Of a DNA stretch of 64,000 nt, positions 54,726 through 63,982 are shown in pieces. Under the pieces are notes generated by a model, which worked only from the letters and a program-made list of their open reading frames with translations, had not been told where the DNA came from and made no database searches. A program made the translations under genes and the position numbers. The first letter of the stretch is position 1. The number at the start of each line of letters is the position of its first letter. This DNA comes from Brevundimonas pishanensis (GTDB lineage Bacteria; Pseudomonadota; Alphaproteobacteria; Caulobacterales; Caulobacteraceae): positions 280,729 to 344,728 of the forward strand of contig NZ_JAJKBG010000004.1 of NCBI RefSeq assembly GCF_022750635.1, given 5' to 3'.

Positions 54726-55831
54726 GCGGTACCCCACTCGCCCTGACGGCCTTGGCCTTTGGCAACTTTACGACGGGTCTGGATATGACGGCGTTGAATG
54801 CCGCCGTCGCCTACCTGCCCCAGCCATCCGTCGTTTACGTCATTGGCGGCTGCGTACCCGAAGGCCTTGCCCTCACTGCCGCTGGAACGCACCCAACGGC
54901 CCAGACCGCTCCCCTCAACGAGAACAGCCCCGTTCGGACCGCCAGCATCACCAAGACGTTCACCGCCGCCACGATAATGCGGCTGTGGGAGCAACAGCGG
55001 CTCGATTTGGATGCGCCAATGTCCGAACTGGCGTCGGCCAGTTTGATGGCTCCGCTGGTGAAGGCTGGATACGACGTGGACGCCATCACAGTTCGCCACC
55101 TATTGAACCACACCTCCGGTCTATACGACCATGCGTCCGATACCCGATATCAGCAGATGTGGCTGGACAATCCTGACCACCACTGGACCCGTCAGGAACA
55201 GGTGGAGCTGTCTGCTTCTTTCAGCGGACCATTGCATTCGCCGGGAACGCGCTTTGCCTATGCCGATACCGGCTACATCATACTTGGTGACATCATCGAG
55301 CAGATTACGGGCCAGCCTCTTCATCAGGCGGTTCGCGAACAGCTAAAGCTGGAACAGTTCGGCCTTAACAGCACGTGGTGGGAGGTCGCCGAAACCGCGC
55401 CCTCGACGAGCCAACCCAAGGCGCGTCAGCTCTGGAAGGGTCACGATATCGACCGCCTTCACGGCTCGCTCGACATGTACGGCGGAGGCGGTCTGATTAT
55501 GTCCGCCCGCGATCTGGCCATCTTCTTTGCAGCACTGTTCGAGGATCAGGTCTTCGACCACCCGCGCACCCTGTCGGAGATGACGCGGTTCCTGCCACAT
55601 GATGGCGGAGCGTCATACCGGCTGGGAATCATGGCAACACCGGAACAGCCGGACTGGCGAAACAAGGGATTTTGGCATTCCGGCTTCTGGGGCACGGTTA
55701 CCTATTACATCCCTGCCAGGCGTCTGGCTGTGAGCGGCGTCACAGCCGATCAATCCGGCTATCCTGCCCTGCACGAAGCGGTGAAGGAGGTTATCGCCGC
55801 CCTTCCCTGTCAGTGGGAAGGTGTACGCTAG
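54722..55831 (+). CDS. Beta-lactamase-family serine hydrolase (class C-like)
   Basis: The 369-residue protein has the SxxK motif at Ser75-Ile-Thr-Lys78 in VRTASITKTF, and a YxN-like element YADTGY (Tyr180-Ala-Asp182) in which Asp replaces Asn, as in many esterase or D-aminopeptidase relatives. Other family elements are VRHLLNHTSGLYDH and GGGLIMSARDLAIFF. It is unlikely to be a true beta-lactamase; peptidase or esterase activity is more probable. A conventional signal peptide is not evident at the N-terminus, which is odd for this family. ATGA overlap with the SnoaL-like gene shows coupling. Confidence 0.85.
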   Translation: MSGTPLALTALAFGNFTTGLDMTALNAAVAYLPQPSVVYVIGGCVPEGLALTAAGTHPTAQTAPLNENSPVRTASITKTFTAATIMRLWEQQRLDLDAPMSELASASLMAPLVKAGYDVDAITVRHLLNHTSGLYDHASDTRYQQMWLDNPDHHWTRQEQVELSASFSGPLHSPGTRFAYADTGYIILGDIIEQITGQPLHQAVREQLKLEQFGLNSTWWEVAETAPSTSQPKARQLWKGHDIDRLHGSLDMYGGGGLIMSARDLAIFFAALFEDQVFDHPRTLSEMTRFLPHDGGASYRLGIMATPEQPDWRNKGFWHSGFWGTVTYYIPARRLAVSGVTADQSGYPALHEAVKEVIAALPCQWEGVR

Positions 55832-57279
55832 GAGAGGACCTTACCGGTACTCTTCAAATACGCGGCCGCCAGCGACAGATCGGTCGAGAACGCTTTCTGC
55901 GCCCGTATCCGTTCGTTAGGGTCAGGGTGCCGCAAGATATACGCCGGGTGATAGGTTAACAGCAGCGCGCCCTGAGGCCTCTCTTCGATGCGTCCGCGCA
56001 GGTCGTTGACGCTGACGGTATGGCCCAGAATGCCGCGCGCGGCGCTAGCCCCCATTGCGACGATCAACTCGGGCTGAACCAGGGCGCGCTCGTGATCCAG
56101 CCACCAGCGACAATGATCGATCTCTGCGGCTGACGGCGACTTGTGCAGTCTCTGTCGGCCACGCACCGTGTGTTTGAAATGTTTGACCGCATTGGTCAGA
56201 TAGACGGTGTCGCGCTCCAGTCCCGCTTCGAGCATTGCCTTGTCCAACACCTTGCCTGCTGGCCCGATAAAGGGCGTGCCTGCGATATCTTCCTGATCTC
56301 CGGGCTGCTCGCCCACAATCATAAGACGCGAACGTTTAGGCCCCCGCCCGCATACAGGCTGCGTTGCGTCGCGCCACAGCGGGCAGCGGCGGCACCCCGC
56401 AAGCGCAGCATTCAGGTCATCCAGATTTTCGGGCACCACATCATCGGTGACAGCACGATCGACGACTGCCGCCTTGACCTGATCGAAGCGTCGATTGGGC
56501 TCTGGCGCGGGGGCATTGACCATCTGCTCGGTGCGTCCGGTCGCATCGGCGATCATTCCGGCGATAAGGTCGGCCTCGGGCAGGTTCTTCCAATAGGATT
56601 TGGGCATCTCGGCCTGCATCGCCTTGCTACGCAGCCGTGCGGGATTAAAGGTCGAGGCGTAATAGGTTTTCCAGAAGTCTTCGATCTCGTCTTCCTGAGG
56701 CGCGTCCTCCTTTCGGGCGGGCGGCCCAAAGGTGAGGGTCTTCAAATCCCAGTGCGCTGCACCGTCAGGCGTCAGAATGCTCCAGCGCATATTGGCGTAG
56801 CGGCGCGCAAAGAAAGGCGCGGTCTTTTCCAGCACGCGGTGCGCGGGCTCGAACCAGGCGATCCAGTGCTCGTTGTCGCCCTCGCCCTGCTGGCGAAAAC
56901 GCACGAAGGCCTTCATCTTGTGCGAGGCGCGGCTGACATTCTTGGCCATTTCGACGGCGCGGGCCACGTCCCGATCCGAGGTGACCTTGATCAGGTTCGG
57001 CTCATCCTGAAGTCGCCACAGCAGTCGGTAAAGCAGGTCATATCGATCTGCATCCCGATGCAGCATCACTTCGCGCGCCAGATCGACAAACGCCTTCGAC
57101 ACTGTGAACGAGCGATTGCTAGACCTCGGCGGTATGGGTTCGTCACCGAACAGGCCATCCCGTCCATTGCCGACGACGAACCTGACCCGGGCCGGCTCGA
57201 CACCCTCCAGTCTCAGATTGCGCGCCGCGTCACGCCAGCTGTCGAAATCGGTTTCCCCCGCCAGATGGACGGTCCGCAT
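55828..57279 (-). CDS. UdgX-family uracil-DNA-binding protein with N-terminal DUF4130 domain
   Basis: The 483-residue protein has two parts. Residues about 1-245 match DUF4130 (DNA metabolism family; AFVRFRQQGEGDNEHWIAWF, PFFARRYANMRWSILTPD). Residues about 285-480 are a family 4-type uracil-DNA glycosylase fold with iron-sulfur cysteines Cys296, Cys299, Cys310 and Cys390, motif 1 GEQPGDQED, and motif 2 region TYHPAYILR. The RLHK loop (Arg377, His379) marks UdgX, which binds uracil-DNA through a covalent histidine link. ATG 57279 overlaps the stop of the radical SAM gene (TGATG). The two families are known to occur together and probably act in one DNA repair process. Confidence 0.92.
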   Translation of the reverse strand: MRTVHLAGETDFDSWRDAARNLRLEGVEPARVRFVVGNGRDGLFGDEPIPPRSSNRSFTVSKAFVDLAREVMLHRDADRYDLLYRLLWRLQDEPNLIKVTSDRDVARAVEMAKNVSRASHKMKAFVRFRQQGEGDNEHWIAWFEPAHRVLEKTAPFFARRYANMRWSILTPDGAAHWDLKTLTFGPPARKEDAPQEDEIEDFWKTYYASTFNPARLRSKAMQAEMPKSYWKNLPEADLIAGMIADATGRTEQMVNAPAPEPNRRFDQVKAAVVDRAVTDDVVPENLDDLNAALAGCRRCPLWRDATQPVCGRGPKRSRLMIVGEQPGDQEDIAGTPFIGPAGKVLDKAMLEAGLERDTVYLTNAVKHFKHTVRGRQRLHKSPSAAEIDHCRWWLDHERALVQPELIVAMGASAARGILGHTVSVNDLRGRIEERPQGALLLTYHPAYILRHPDPNERIRAQKAFSTDLSLAAAYLKSTGKVLS

Positions 57280-58520
57280 CAGAACAGGCTCAACTGCTGG
57301 GGTTGTTTTTCCGGCACCAATCGCGCGCGAAGATCGATGGCGTCTGTCAGCCCGCCCGGCGACCAATCCAGCGCCGTAATCCACGGCCTGACCTTATCGA
57401 TGGACCGCGTCAGTCGCGCCACATCTTCCAGCCTTAGCGTCCGGTAGCGCCGCACCGAAATGATGCGGTCGATAGCCTTCACGCCCAGACCAGGTACCCG
57501 CAGCAAGTCTTCGCGCTGGGCCGTGTTCACGTCCACGGGATAGACTTCCCGCTTCTTAAGCGCCCACGCCAGCTTGGGATCGATAGCCAGATCCAGCATG
57601 CCGCCTTCGGCTCCCTCGGCAATCTCGGGGGCGGTGAAACCATAGAAACGCATCAGCCAGTCCGCCTGATAAAGGCGGTGCTCGCGCATCAGGGGCGGAC
57701 GCGAGACGGGCAAAATCGCCGAACTATCGGGAATGGGGCTGAAGGCCGAGTAATAGACGCGGCGCAGGCCATAGCCCCCGTAAAGCGACGAGGATCGGTC
57801 CAGTATCTCGGTATCCGGCGCGCCATCGGCACCGACGATTAACTGGGTCGACTGCCCACCGGGAGCAAAGCTCGGCGGCTTGATCCGGTCACGCTTGCCC
57901 GGCTTGGCCTCTTCCATCTTCAGACGGACCTGCCCCATGGCCTTGCGGATGACGCGGGCATCCTTTTCCGGGGCCAGACGCCCCAGCGCTTCGTCCCTTG
58001 GCAGTTCGATATTGGCAGACAGACGGTCTGCATAAAGGCCCGCCAGTTCAATCAGGCGCTGGTCCGCTTCGGGGATGAGTTTCAGATGGATGTAGCCCCG
58101 GAAGTCATGCTCTTCGCGCAGCTTGCGGGCTACTTCGACCAACTGCTCCATCGTATAGTCGCTGGAGCGGATAATGCCCGACGACAGGAACAAGCCCTCG
58201 ATATAGTTGCGCTTATAGAAGCTCAGCGTCAGGTCCACGACCTCGTCGACACTAAAGCGCGCCCGCTCGACGTTCGAACTGGAGCGGTTGATGCAGTAGG
58301 CGCAGTCATAGATGCAGAAGTTCGTCAGCAGAATCTTCAGCAGGCTGACGCAACGCCCGTCCGGCGTATAGGCGTGACAAATGCCCATGCCTTCGGTCGA
58401 GCCCACGCCCGTCCCGCCTCTGGAGTCGCGCTTTTTCGCGCCCGAAGAAGCACAGGATGCGTCATATTTCGCCGCATCGGCGAGGACTGAAAGCTTACGT
58501 CTAAGATCGATACGCGCCAT
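57279..58520 (-). CDS. Radical SAM protein of the UdgX-linked DNA modification/repair family
   Basis: The 413-residue protein carries a radical SAM cluster motif Cys69-x3-Cys73-x2-Cys76 (NFCIYDCAYCINR), preceded by the family-specific LADAAKYDASCASSG and GICHAYTPDGRCVSLLK. A helix-hairpin-helix segment near the C-terminus (LLRVPGLGVKAIDRIISVRR) suggests DNA contact. It is the partner of the downstream UdgX gene, with which it overlaps. The start at ATG 58520 has no clear Shine-Dalgarno and a LexA-type site ends two bases before it. The chemical reaction is not known to me; spore photoproduct lyase-like repair has been proposed for relatives. Confidence 0.9.
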   Translation of the reverse strand: MARIDLRRKLSVLADAAKYDASCASSGAKKRDSRGGTGVGSTEGMGICHAYTPDGRCVSLLKILLTNFCIYDCAYCINRSSSNVERARFSVDEVVDLTLSFYKRNYIEGLFLSSGIIRSSDYTMEQLVEVARKLREEHDFRGYIHLKLIPEADQRLIELAGLYADRLSANIELPRDEALGRLAPEKDARVIRKAMGQVRLKMEEAKPGKRDRIKPPSFAPGGQSTQLIVGADGAPDTEILDRSSSLYGGYGLRRVYYSAFSPIPDSSAILPVSRPPLMREHRLYQADWLMRFYGFTAPEIAEGAEGGMLDLAIDPKLAWALKKREVYPVDVNTAQREDLLRVPGLGVKAIDRIISVRRYRTLRLEDVARLTRSIDKVRPWITALDWSPGGLTDAIDLRARLVPEKQPQQLSLF

Positions 58521-58522
58521 AT

Positions 58523-58537
58523 GTTCATGATATGTTC
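58523..58537. promoter_or_regulatory. LexA (SOS) operator of alphaproteobacterial type
   Basis: GTTC-ATGATAT-GTTC is an exact match to the alphaproteobacterial LexA box GTTC-N7-GTTC. It ends two bases before the ATG of the radical SAM gene, so LexA binding would block its transcription. Confidence 0.8.
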
Positions 58538-58588
58538 CATTGGTTGCGATGTCTATCCGCTTCGACCAAAGGTCGGCGCATCGCTCCC

Positions 58589-59713
58589 CTATGGCGCGAC
58601 TTTTTCGGCAAGCCTTTCTTGGTAGAGTTCGGTCAGGGCGAGAACGCCCATGGTCCGGTCACGCCGCGCAATATAGCTCATGCGTTCATCAAAGACCTCG
58701 GAACGGTCGTGGGCGTAGGCCAGTCTGCGTGAGGCCTCGGCCGCCTCGCGGCGTTCCAGTGCCCGCAAGCTTGGTTCCGAGCAGATCGTTCGTTCCGCCA
58801 CGGTGCTCGCATGCGCACAGCCGAACGAGGTGTCGTCCTCGCCAGGGAGGTTCAACCATACAGGCGGGATATATCCGCTTTGCGCCAGTTTGAACTGGAT
58901 CAGTTCAGGCGCAGTTAAATCCACACCTCCCGCACCCGTCGCACACGGCTGGATCGCCCCGTCGATGCGGCATACCTGTATTGGCTTTTGGTCAGCCAGT
59001 TGCAGTACCAGCGACCAGGCCTCTTCCAGCTTGCCGACCTGGGCCGACCACGCCGCATAGATACCGCAGGCCTCAATGGTCTGTAGATCCTCGCAGGCCG
59101 TTCGCGCGAGCTCGCGCTTCTGGTTGCGGTGGAGCGCATATTGGCTATGCGCAGTCTGTTCCAGAATGCCTTCATCCTTGACGATGAAATAGGATTCCGG
59201 CCCGCCCAAAGTCTCGCCGCCAAAGGCTACGGCGGGAAACGAAGTGTCCACCAACACAAACTCTCGGCGACCGTCACCATTGACGTCTACCGGTGGGCGG
59301 ATGGGATGTTCGCTGGCGAAGGGCAGTTTGTAGGCGATCCAGCCGCTGTTGGCCGATCTTACAACCCAGCCGATGTGGCGCGTCCGGTTATCCACGACGG
59401 ACGACGTGGCGATGAAGTAATGACGGTGGGCACCAGACTCTTCGAGTGCGACCGGCATGACCGAGAACTGGCTGGCACCATTCAGCTCCAGCACCTGCTT
59501 GTCCTTGCCCTTGATGATCAGCACGCCGCTGCCGTCTTTACGGCTTTGGACAGCAAACGAGGCGTTGGCAAACTGATAGGTTCCGGTTTGGGCGGTTAGG
59601 TTTATCGGCTCGTCCGACGGAATGGAGGCCTCTTGTGGTCGATCTGCGCAAGAAGAGAGACTTGCTCCCAGCAGAGACAGGGCACCAACGACACCAAACC
59701 TCTTGATACTCAT
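58589..59713 (-). CDS. Lipoprotein with C-terminal LprI-like domain, function unknown
   Basis: The 374-residue protein starts MSIKRFGVVGALSLLGASLS and has the lipobox LSSC at residue about 24. The central part (about 35-270) holds beta-strand-rich, VCBS-like text (VDVNGDGRREFVLVD). The C-terminus (about 295-370) resembles LprI/DUF1311: FGCAHASTVAERTICSEPSL, then RALERREAAEASRRLAYAHD. LprI domains have been linked to lysozyme inhibition. ATG 59713 is chosen for the lipoprotein signal; GGGGGA lies upstream. The gene is in the same direction as the SOS pair but its stop lies 69 bases upstream of the radical SAM start. Confidence 0.7.
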   Translation of the reverse strand: MSIKRFGVVGALSLLGASLSSCADRPQEASIPSDEPINLTAQTGTYQFANASFAVQSRKDGSGVLIIKGKDKQVLELNGASQFSVMPVALEESGAHRHYFIATSSVVDNRTRHIGWVVRSANSGWIAYKLPFASEHPIRPPVDVNGDGRREFVLVDTSFPAVAFGGETLGGPESYFIVKDEGILEQTAHSQYALHRNQKRELARTACEDLQTIEACGIYAAWSAQVGKLEEAWSLVLQLADQKPIQVCRIDGAIQPCATGAGGVDLTAPELIQFKLAQSGYIPPVWLNLPGEDDTSFGCAHASTVAERTICSEPSLRALERREAAEASRRLAYAHDRSEVFDERMSYIARRDRTMGVLALTELYQERLAEKVAP

Positions 59714-59950
59714 ACGCAAATAATCCCCCCGAACCGGAGGACGGCTTCTAGGGCCCATTCATTAACAAGCTTTGCTGTAAAACCCTGTCGGTCTGTTCAG
59801 CGCGAACTTGCTCTATGGCCCTTCAACAGGCATGACCTAGACGAACTTTGGACCCGCAGGCTTGGCCGTGCGGGTGGCTATGCTGGCCGCCTATCCGCCA
59901 GCAAACCTGAGCGTTAGGCGGATTGCCTACGCCCGAATGGTCTGAGACCC

Positions 59951-61408
59951 ATGTCAGTCTTCACCTCGGCGCGCCAACAATGGCTTGCGCAACCCGGTCG
60001 CGATCTATTGGCCGGGACAGTGGTCGGCCTCGCCCTGATCCCCGAAGCTATCGCCTTCTCCATTATCGCGGGCGTCGATCCTGCGGTCGGTCTGTACGCC
60101 AGCTTCATTATTGCGGTCACCATCGCCTTTGTCGGCGGCCGTCCGGCGATGATTTCTGCTGCGACAGGTGCCATGGCCCTGCTTATGGGCGGACTGGTCC
60201 GCGACCACGGCATCGAGTTCCTGTTTGCCGCCTCTCTTCTGTGCGGCGTCATCCAGATCGTCGTCGGCCTGTTCAGGCTGGGCCGCTATATCCGTTTCGT
60301 CAGCAAGAGCGTGATGAGCGGATTTCTGAACGCGCTCGCCATCCTGATCTTCCTTGCCCAACTCCCACATCTGGCCGGAGCAAACTGGCACGCCTATGCG
60401 CTGGTCGCGGCCTCTTTGGCGATCATCTATGGCTTCCCCAAGCTGAACAAGACGATCCCCTCCCCGCTCGTCGCTATCGTGGTGCTCAGCGTGGCCTCGG
60501 ACCTGATCGGGCTGGACGTCAAGACGGTTGGTGACATGGGCGACCTGCCGACCACCCTGCCATCCTTCCATATGCCTATGGTCCCCCTGACGTGGGAGAC
60601 ATTGATCATCATCGTGCCGGTCTCCCTCACGCTAGCCTTCGTCGGCCTTATGGAAACGTTGCTGACGGCCAACGTGCTGGATGATCTGACCGACACCCCG
60701 TCAGACAAGGATCGCGAAACTCGAGGTCAGGGCGTTGCCAACATCGCCGCCTCTCTGTTCGGCGGCATGGCGGGCTGCGCCATGATTGGCCAGTCGATCA
60801 TCAATGTGACCTCCGGCGGTCGGGGCCGAATGTCGACCCTATGGGCGGGTGTCTTCCTGATGGTGCTGATCCTGATCCTGTCGCGCTGGGTTGGGCAGAT
60901 TCCAATGGCTGCTCTTGTCGGCGTCATGTTCATGGTCTCTTTCAAGACCTTTGACTGGAGTTCAGTGCGCCGTCTGCGCTCTATACCGGTCCAGTCGACC
61001 ATCGTGATGCTGGCCACTGCGGGCGTGGTATTGTGGACCCACGACCTATCGAAAGGTGTCGTTGTCGGCGTCGTGCTTTCGGCCATCTTCTTCATGCGCA
61101 AGGTTGCAAAGATGATCGTCGTTACTGAGCTGGACACACCAGAGTCCGGCGCACTTCATTATCGCGTCGAAGGGCAATTGTTCTTCGCTTCGGCCGAACT
61201 GTTCGCGGCCAGCTTCGAATATCATGGCCAACCGCGCGACGTCCGCATCGACATGACCGGCACCCACATCTGGGATCAGACCGGCGTCGCCGCCCTCGAC
61301 AAGGTTGTCGGCCGCTACACCGCACGAGGAGCACAGGTTCATATCCTCGGCCTGAACCCGTCCAGTCAGACCTTGTTTGACAGGCTGGCCCAACAGCCCG
61401 CCAACTGA
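59951..61408 (+). CDS. SulP-family anion permease with STAS domain
   Basis: The 485-residue inner membrane protein has the SLC26/SulP transport domain (about 1-375, at least ten helices): [35 protein letters not shown] and [20 protein letters not shown]-terminal STAS domain (about 390-485) follows: [39 protein letters not shown]. Such proteins move sulfate, bicarbonate, chloride or dicarboxylates; the substrate is not predictable here. The loop near residue 225-240 ([19 protein letters not shown]) is a usual SulP signature. No carbonic anhydrase or sulfur gene lies beside it. A strong terminator follows. Confidence 0.93.
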   Translation: MSVFTSARQQWLAQPGRDLLAGTVVGLALIPEAIAFSIIAGVDPAVGLYASFIIAVTIAFVGGRPAMISAATGAMALLMGGLVRDHGIEFLFAASLLCGVIQIVVGLFRLGRYIRFVSKSVMSGFLNALAILIFLAQLPHLAGANWHAYALVAASLAIIYGFPKLNKTIPSPLVAIVVLSVASDLIGLDVKTVGDMGDLPTTLPSFHMPMVPLTWETLIIIVPVSLTLAFVGLMETLLTANVLDDLTDTPSDKDRETRGQGVANIAASLFGGMAGCAMIGQSIINVTSGGRGRMSTLWAGVFLMVLILILSRWVGQIPMAALVGVMFMVSFKTFDWSSVRRLRSIPVQSTIVMLATAGVVLWTHDLSKGVVVGVVLSAIFFMRKVAKMIVVTELDTPESGALHYRVEGQLFFASAELFAASFEYHGQPRDVRIDMTGTHIWDQTGVAALDKVVGRYTARGAQVHILGLNPSSQTLFDRLAQQPAN

Positions 61409-61415
61409 AACGACT

Positions 61416-61445
61416 AAGGGGGCAGATCACTCTGCCCCCTTTTTC
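61416..61445. terminator. Terminator between sulP and the MCP gene
   Basis: AAGGGGGCAGA and TCTGCCCCCTT pair perfectly around a TCAC tetraloop and are followed by a T-run on the plus strand. It may also serve the convergent MCP gene. Confidence 0.9.
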
Positions 61446-61452
61446 TTCACGT

Positions 61453-63111
61453 CTAGAAGTCTTCCCAGTCCGAACTCGCCGCGACAGACAGATTGGCCCG
61501 CCCGCCGGCGGCGCGACGGCTGAGCGTCGCTTCAACGTCGGGATTGTGCGGCGTCGGTATGGGCACAACGGGGCGTGCTACGTCCGTACCACGCGAAGAA
61601 GTGACCGGCTTTGCCGCTGCGAGGGCGGGCGCGCGCGTGTTCACACCGGCGCGGGCCGCCAGCTTGAACTTGCTGACGAGTGTCGTCAGCTTTTCCGCCT
61701 CACTGGTCAGGTGGTGGCAAGCGGCCGTTGACTGCTCGACCATGGCCGCATTTTGCTGGGTCGTCTGATCCATCTGGTTCACGGAGGCGTTGACCTCGGT
61801 CAGGGTGGTCGCCTGTTCCTTGGCCGACGCGCTGATCTCGTTCATCAGCTCGGCGATCTCGCTCACCTTAGTGACGATGTCGGACAGCACGTCGCCGGTC
61901 TGGCCCACCAGCTTCACGCCGTTTTTCACCTGCTGGGAACTGGAGGATATCAGCGTCTTGATCTCCTTGGCCGCATCCGCCGAGCGCTGTGCCAGCGCCC
62001 GCACCTCGGACGCCACGACTGCGAAACCGCGGCCCGCATCACCTGCACGGGCGGCCTCCACCCCTGCGTTCAACGCCAGAAGATTGGTCTGAAACGCGAT
62101 CTCGTCGATCACCCCGATAATGCGCCCGATCTGATCGGACGAAGACTCAATCTCGCCCATGGCGGACACGGCATCGGCCACGACCTCGCTACTGCGCTGG
62201 GCGTCGTTCTTGGCACCGGTGACGACCTGGTGGGCCTTCTGGGCACCGTCGGAGGTCCGTTTGACGGTGACAGTAATTTCGTCGAGTGCCGCTGCTGTTT
62301 GCTGTAGCGATGCCGCCTGTCGCTCGGTGCGACTAGACAGGTCATCTGACGCGCCTGCGATTTCATTGGCACCGGCGCGCATCAAGCCGACGTTCTCCGA
62401 CACCTCCTGCATGGCTGCTTCCAGCCGCTCCATCGCGGCGTTGAAATCGGTCTTGAGTTGGTCGTAGTCGCCGCTGAACTCTTCATAGATACGGGTGGTG
62501 AGGTCGCCATCTGCCAGACGCGCCAGCGACGTGGCCGTAACCTCGACAACTCGTTTCTGTGCGGCCTCTGCCTCGGCACGCAGTGCATCAGCCTCCTTGC
62601 GGGCCTTTTCCGCAGCCTCGAGGTAGATCGAGATGACAAAGTCCATGTCCAGCAGCGCGGCTTTGACCACTGCGCCTATGGTCTTGCCCAAGGCCTCCCC
62701 GCCATCGCCTCTGGCGAAACGCTTGCGCTTCTTCTCGTGGTCACGAACCACAGCCTTGACCAGCCCATCCAGCACAAGCGCATAGCCGCCAATGTACCAG
62801 CGCGGCTCCAACCCGATACGGGCGTGGGTGCCGCCGATGCGCTGGACACTGTCGGTATAGGTGGAGTCAAACCGTGCGGACGCAATCTGAGACCAGTGCC
62901 GCGACTGTCCGGACTTCGCGCCGGAAATCATTTGCTCGGTATTGAAGAAGCGCGAGACGGCCGGATAGGCTCTCACTTGCGCGTAAAAGGCATCCAAGCT
63001 GCTGCTCAGCGCATCTTCAATAACCGGCTTCGCCGTGGCCAGAGCCTGACGGGTATCACCGTCTAACTGGATGAAGGACAGGCGCTCGTTGAGGGCCGTG
63101 CTATCCGACAT
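61453..63111 (-). CDS. Soluble globin-coupled methyl-accepting chemotaxis protein
   Basis: The 552-residue protein lacks membrane helices. Residues about 1-165 form a protoglobin-like sensor with the likely haem-ligating His96 ([17 protein letters not shown]). Then come a coiled linker, a HAMP-like segment (about 200-250: [20 protein letters not shown]), and the MCP signalling domain with its hairpin tip [20 protein letters not shown] followed by [18 protein letters not shown]. It probably reports oxygen or another diatomic gas to CheA in the cytoplasm. The last residues DWEDF resemble the C-terminal pentapeptide that tethers CheR and CheB in some receptors. ATG 63111 is chosen over the longer frame from 63162. 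Confidence 0.92.
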   Translation of the reverse strand: MSDSTALNERLSFIQLDGDTRQALATAKPVIEDALSSSLDAFYAQVRAYPAVSRFFNTEQMISGAKSGQSRHWSQIASARFDSTYTDSVQRIGGTHARIGLEPRWYIGGYALVLDGLVKAVVRDHEKKRKRFARGDGGEALGKTIGAVVKAALLDMDFVISIYLEAAEKARKEADALRAEAEAAQKRVVEVTATSLARLADGDLTTRIYEEFSGDYDQLKTDFNAAMERLEAAMQEVSENVGLMRAGANEIAGASDDLSSRTERQAASLQQTAAALDEITVTVKRTSDGAQKAHQVVTGAKNDAQRSSEVVADAVSAMGEIESSSDQIGRIIGVIDEIAFQTNLLALNAGVEAARAGDAGRGFAVVASEVRALAQRSADAAKEIKTLISSSSQQVKNGVKLVGQTGDVLSDIVTKVSEIAELMNEISASAKEQATTLTEVNASVNQMDQTTQQNAAMVEQSTAACHHLTSEAEKLTTLVSKFKLAARAGVNTRAPALAAAKPVTSSRGTDVARPVVPIPTPHNPDVEATLSRRAAGGRANLSVAASSDWEDF

Positions 63112-63199
63112 TTTTGGGTACCTCAGTCGTGGGGGATGCTGAGGCCCATCATCGGCAACCATTGTTATTTATTGCTAAGCCTGAACTACGGACAATTAC

Positions 63200-63751
63200 T
63201 CAGGCGGCCATACGCTCGCTGAGCGCCGCTATGATGGCCTTATTGAAGGCTGGCAGGTCGTCGGGGTCGCGGCTGGTAATAACCCCATTGTCCTCGGCGA
63301 CCTCTACATCGACCCAGATAGCACCTGCATTCTCCAGATCGGTACGCAGGCTCTTGTAGGATGTCAGCCGACGCCCCTTGGCCAAGCCGGCTTCGATCAG
63401 CAACCACGGGGCATGACAAATGGCCGCGACCGGCTTGCCCAGGTCGCCAAAGGCATTGGTGAAGGCAATCGTTTTGGAATCGAGGCGGAACTTGTCGGCA
63501 CCCACCGTCCCACCGGGAACCACCAACAGGTCGAAATCCTCGGCAGACACGTCGTCCAACGTCGCGTCGATCGGGTATTTGGCAACGGGATCCAGATCGT
63601 TTGCGAAAGTCTCGCCTTCACCCGCTTCCATGCCGACAACAACCACCTTGGCACCGGCTGCCTCTAGCGCAGCCTTCGGTTTAGTGAACTCCGCATCCTC
63701 ACTGCCACGCGGTGCCAACAGGATGGCGACGGTTTTTCCGTTCAACGACAT
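63200..63751 (-). CDS. DJ-1/PfpI-family protein (general stress protein 18/YhbO type)
   Basis: The 183-residue protein has the class I amidotransferase-like fold with the nucleophile elbow PVAAICHAPWLLIEAG (Cys112, His113), the preceding LLVVPGGTVGADKFR, and the acid residue region near GSEDAEFT. The C-terminus reads WVDVEVAEDNGVITSRDPDDLPAF, characteristic of the PfpI/YhbO group. Members have chaperone, protease or deglycase roles in stress tolerance; which applies is unsettled. AAAGGA precedes the ATG. It is 88 bases upstream of the MCP start on the same strand. Confidence 0.93.
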   Translation of the reverse strand: MSLNGKTVAILLAPRGSEDAEFTKPKAALEAAGAKVVVVGMEAGEGETFANDLDPVAKYPIDATLDDVSAEDFDLLVVPGGTVGADKFRLDSKTIAFTNAFGDLGKPVAAICHAPWLLIEAGLAKGRRLTSYKSLRTDLENAGAIWVDVEVAEDNGVITSRDPDDLPAFNKAIIAALSERMAA

Positions 63752-63767
63752 TCCGGGGTCCTTTCCC

Positions 63768-63950
63768 TAAGGGCCCATCCGCTTTGACGTGGCGGCAGGG
63801 CTAAAAGTGCCAAGGAGCAATCCGTCACCCGATGTGTCCGTTCCGAAGGGTGGCCCGTTCTGTTCAGTATCGGGATCAAATATCTGCCAGTAGGGCGTGA
63901 TCTCATCACCGCTCGACCGGCAAATCCACTTTTGCCCGAGCGTGAGACAG
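63768..63950 (-). other. Startless open reading stretch, doubtful
   Basis: The minus strand reads open for about 60 codons to a TAG at 63768-63770, with protein-like text (LGQKWICRSSGDEI, TPYWQIFDPDTEQNG, DGLLLGTFSPAATS). It has no ATG, GTG or TTG start and begins at a terminator hairpin. It may be a gene remnant or chance. This 200-base gap otherwise holds nothing I can assign. Confidence 0.2.
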
Positions 63951-63951
63951 C

Positions 63952-63982
63952 AAAAAGCCCCGCTGTTTGGCGGGGCTTTTTT
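63952..63982. terminator. Bidirectional Rho-independent terminator
   Basis: AAAAAGCCCCGC and GCGGGGCTTTTTT form a strong stem with a six-base loop and A/T flanks on both sides. It probably ends a gene beyond the window edge. Confidence 0.88.

Noticed and set aside
54722..55831. True beta-lactamase resistance gene
   Set aside because: The YxN motif is YAD, a normal signal peptide is not visible, and the general sequence fits esterase/D-aminopeptidase relatives. The fold alone does not support resistance.
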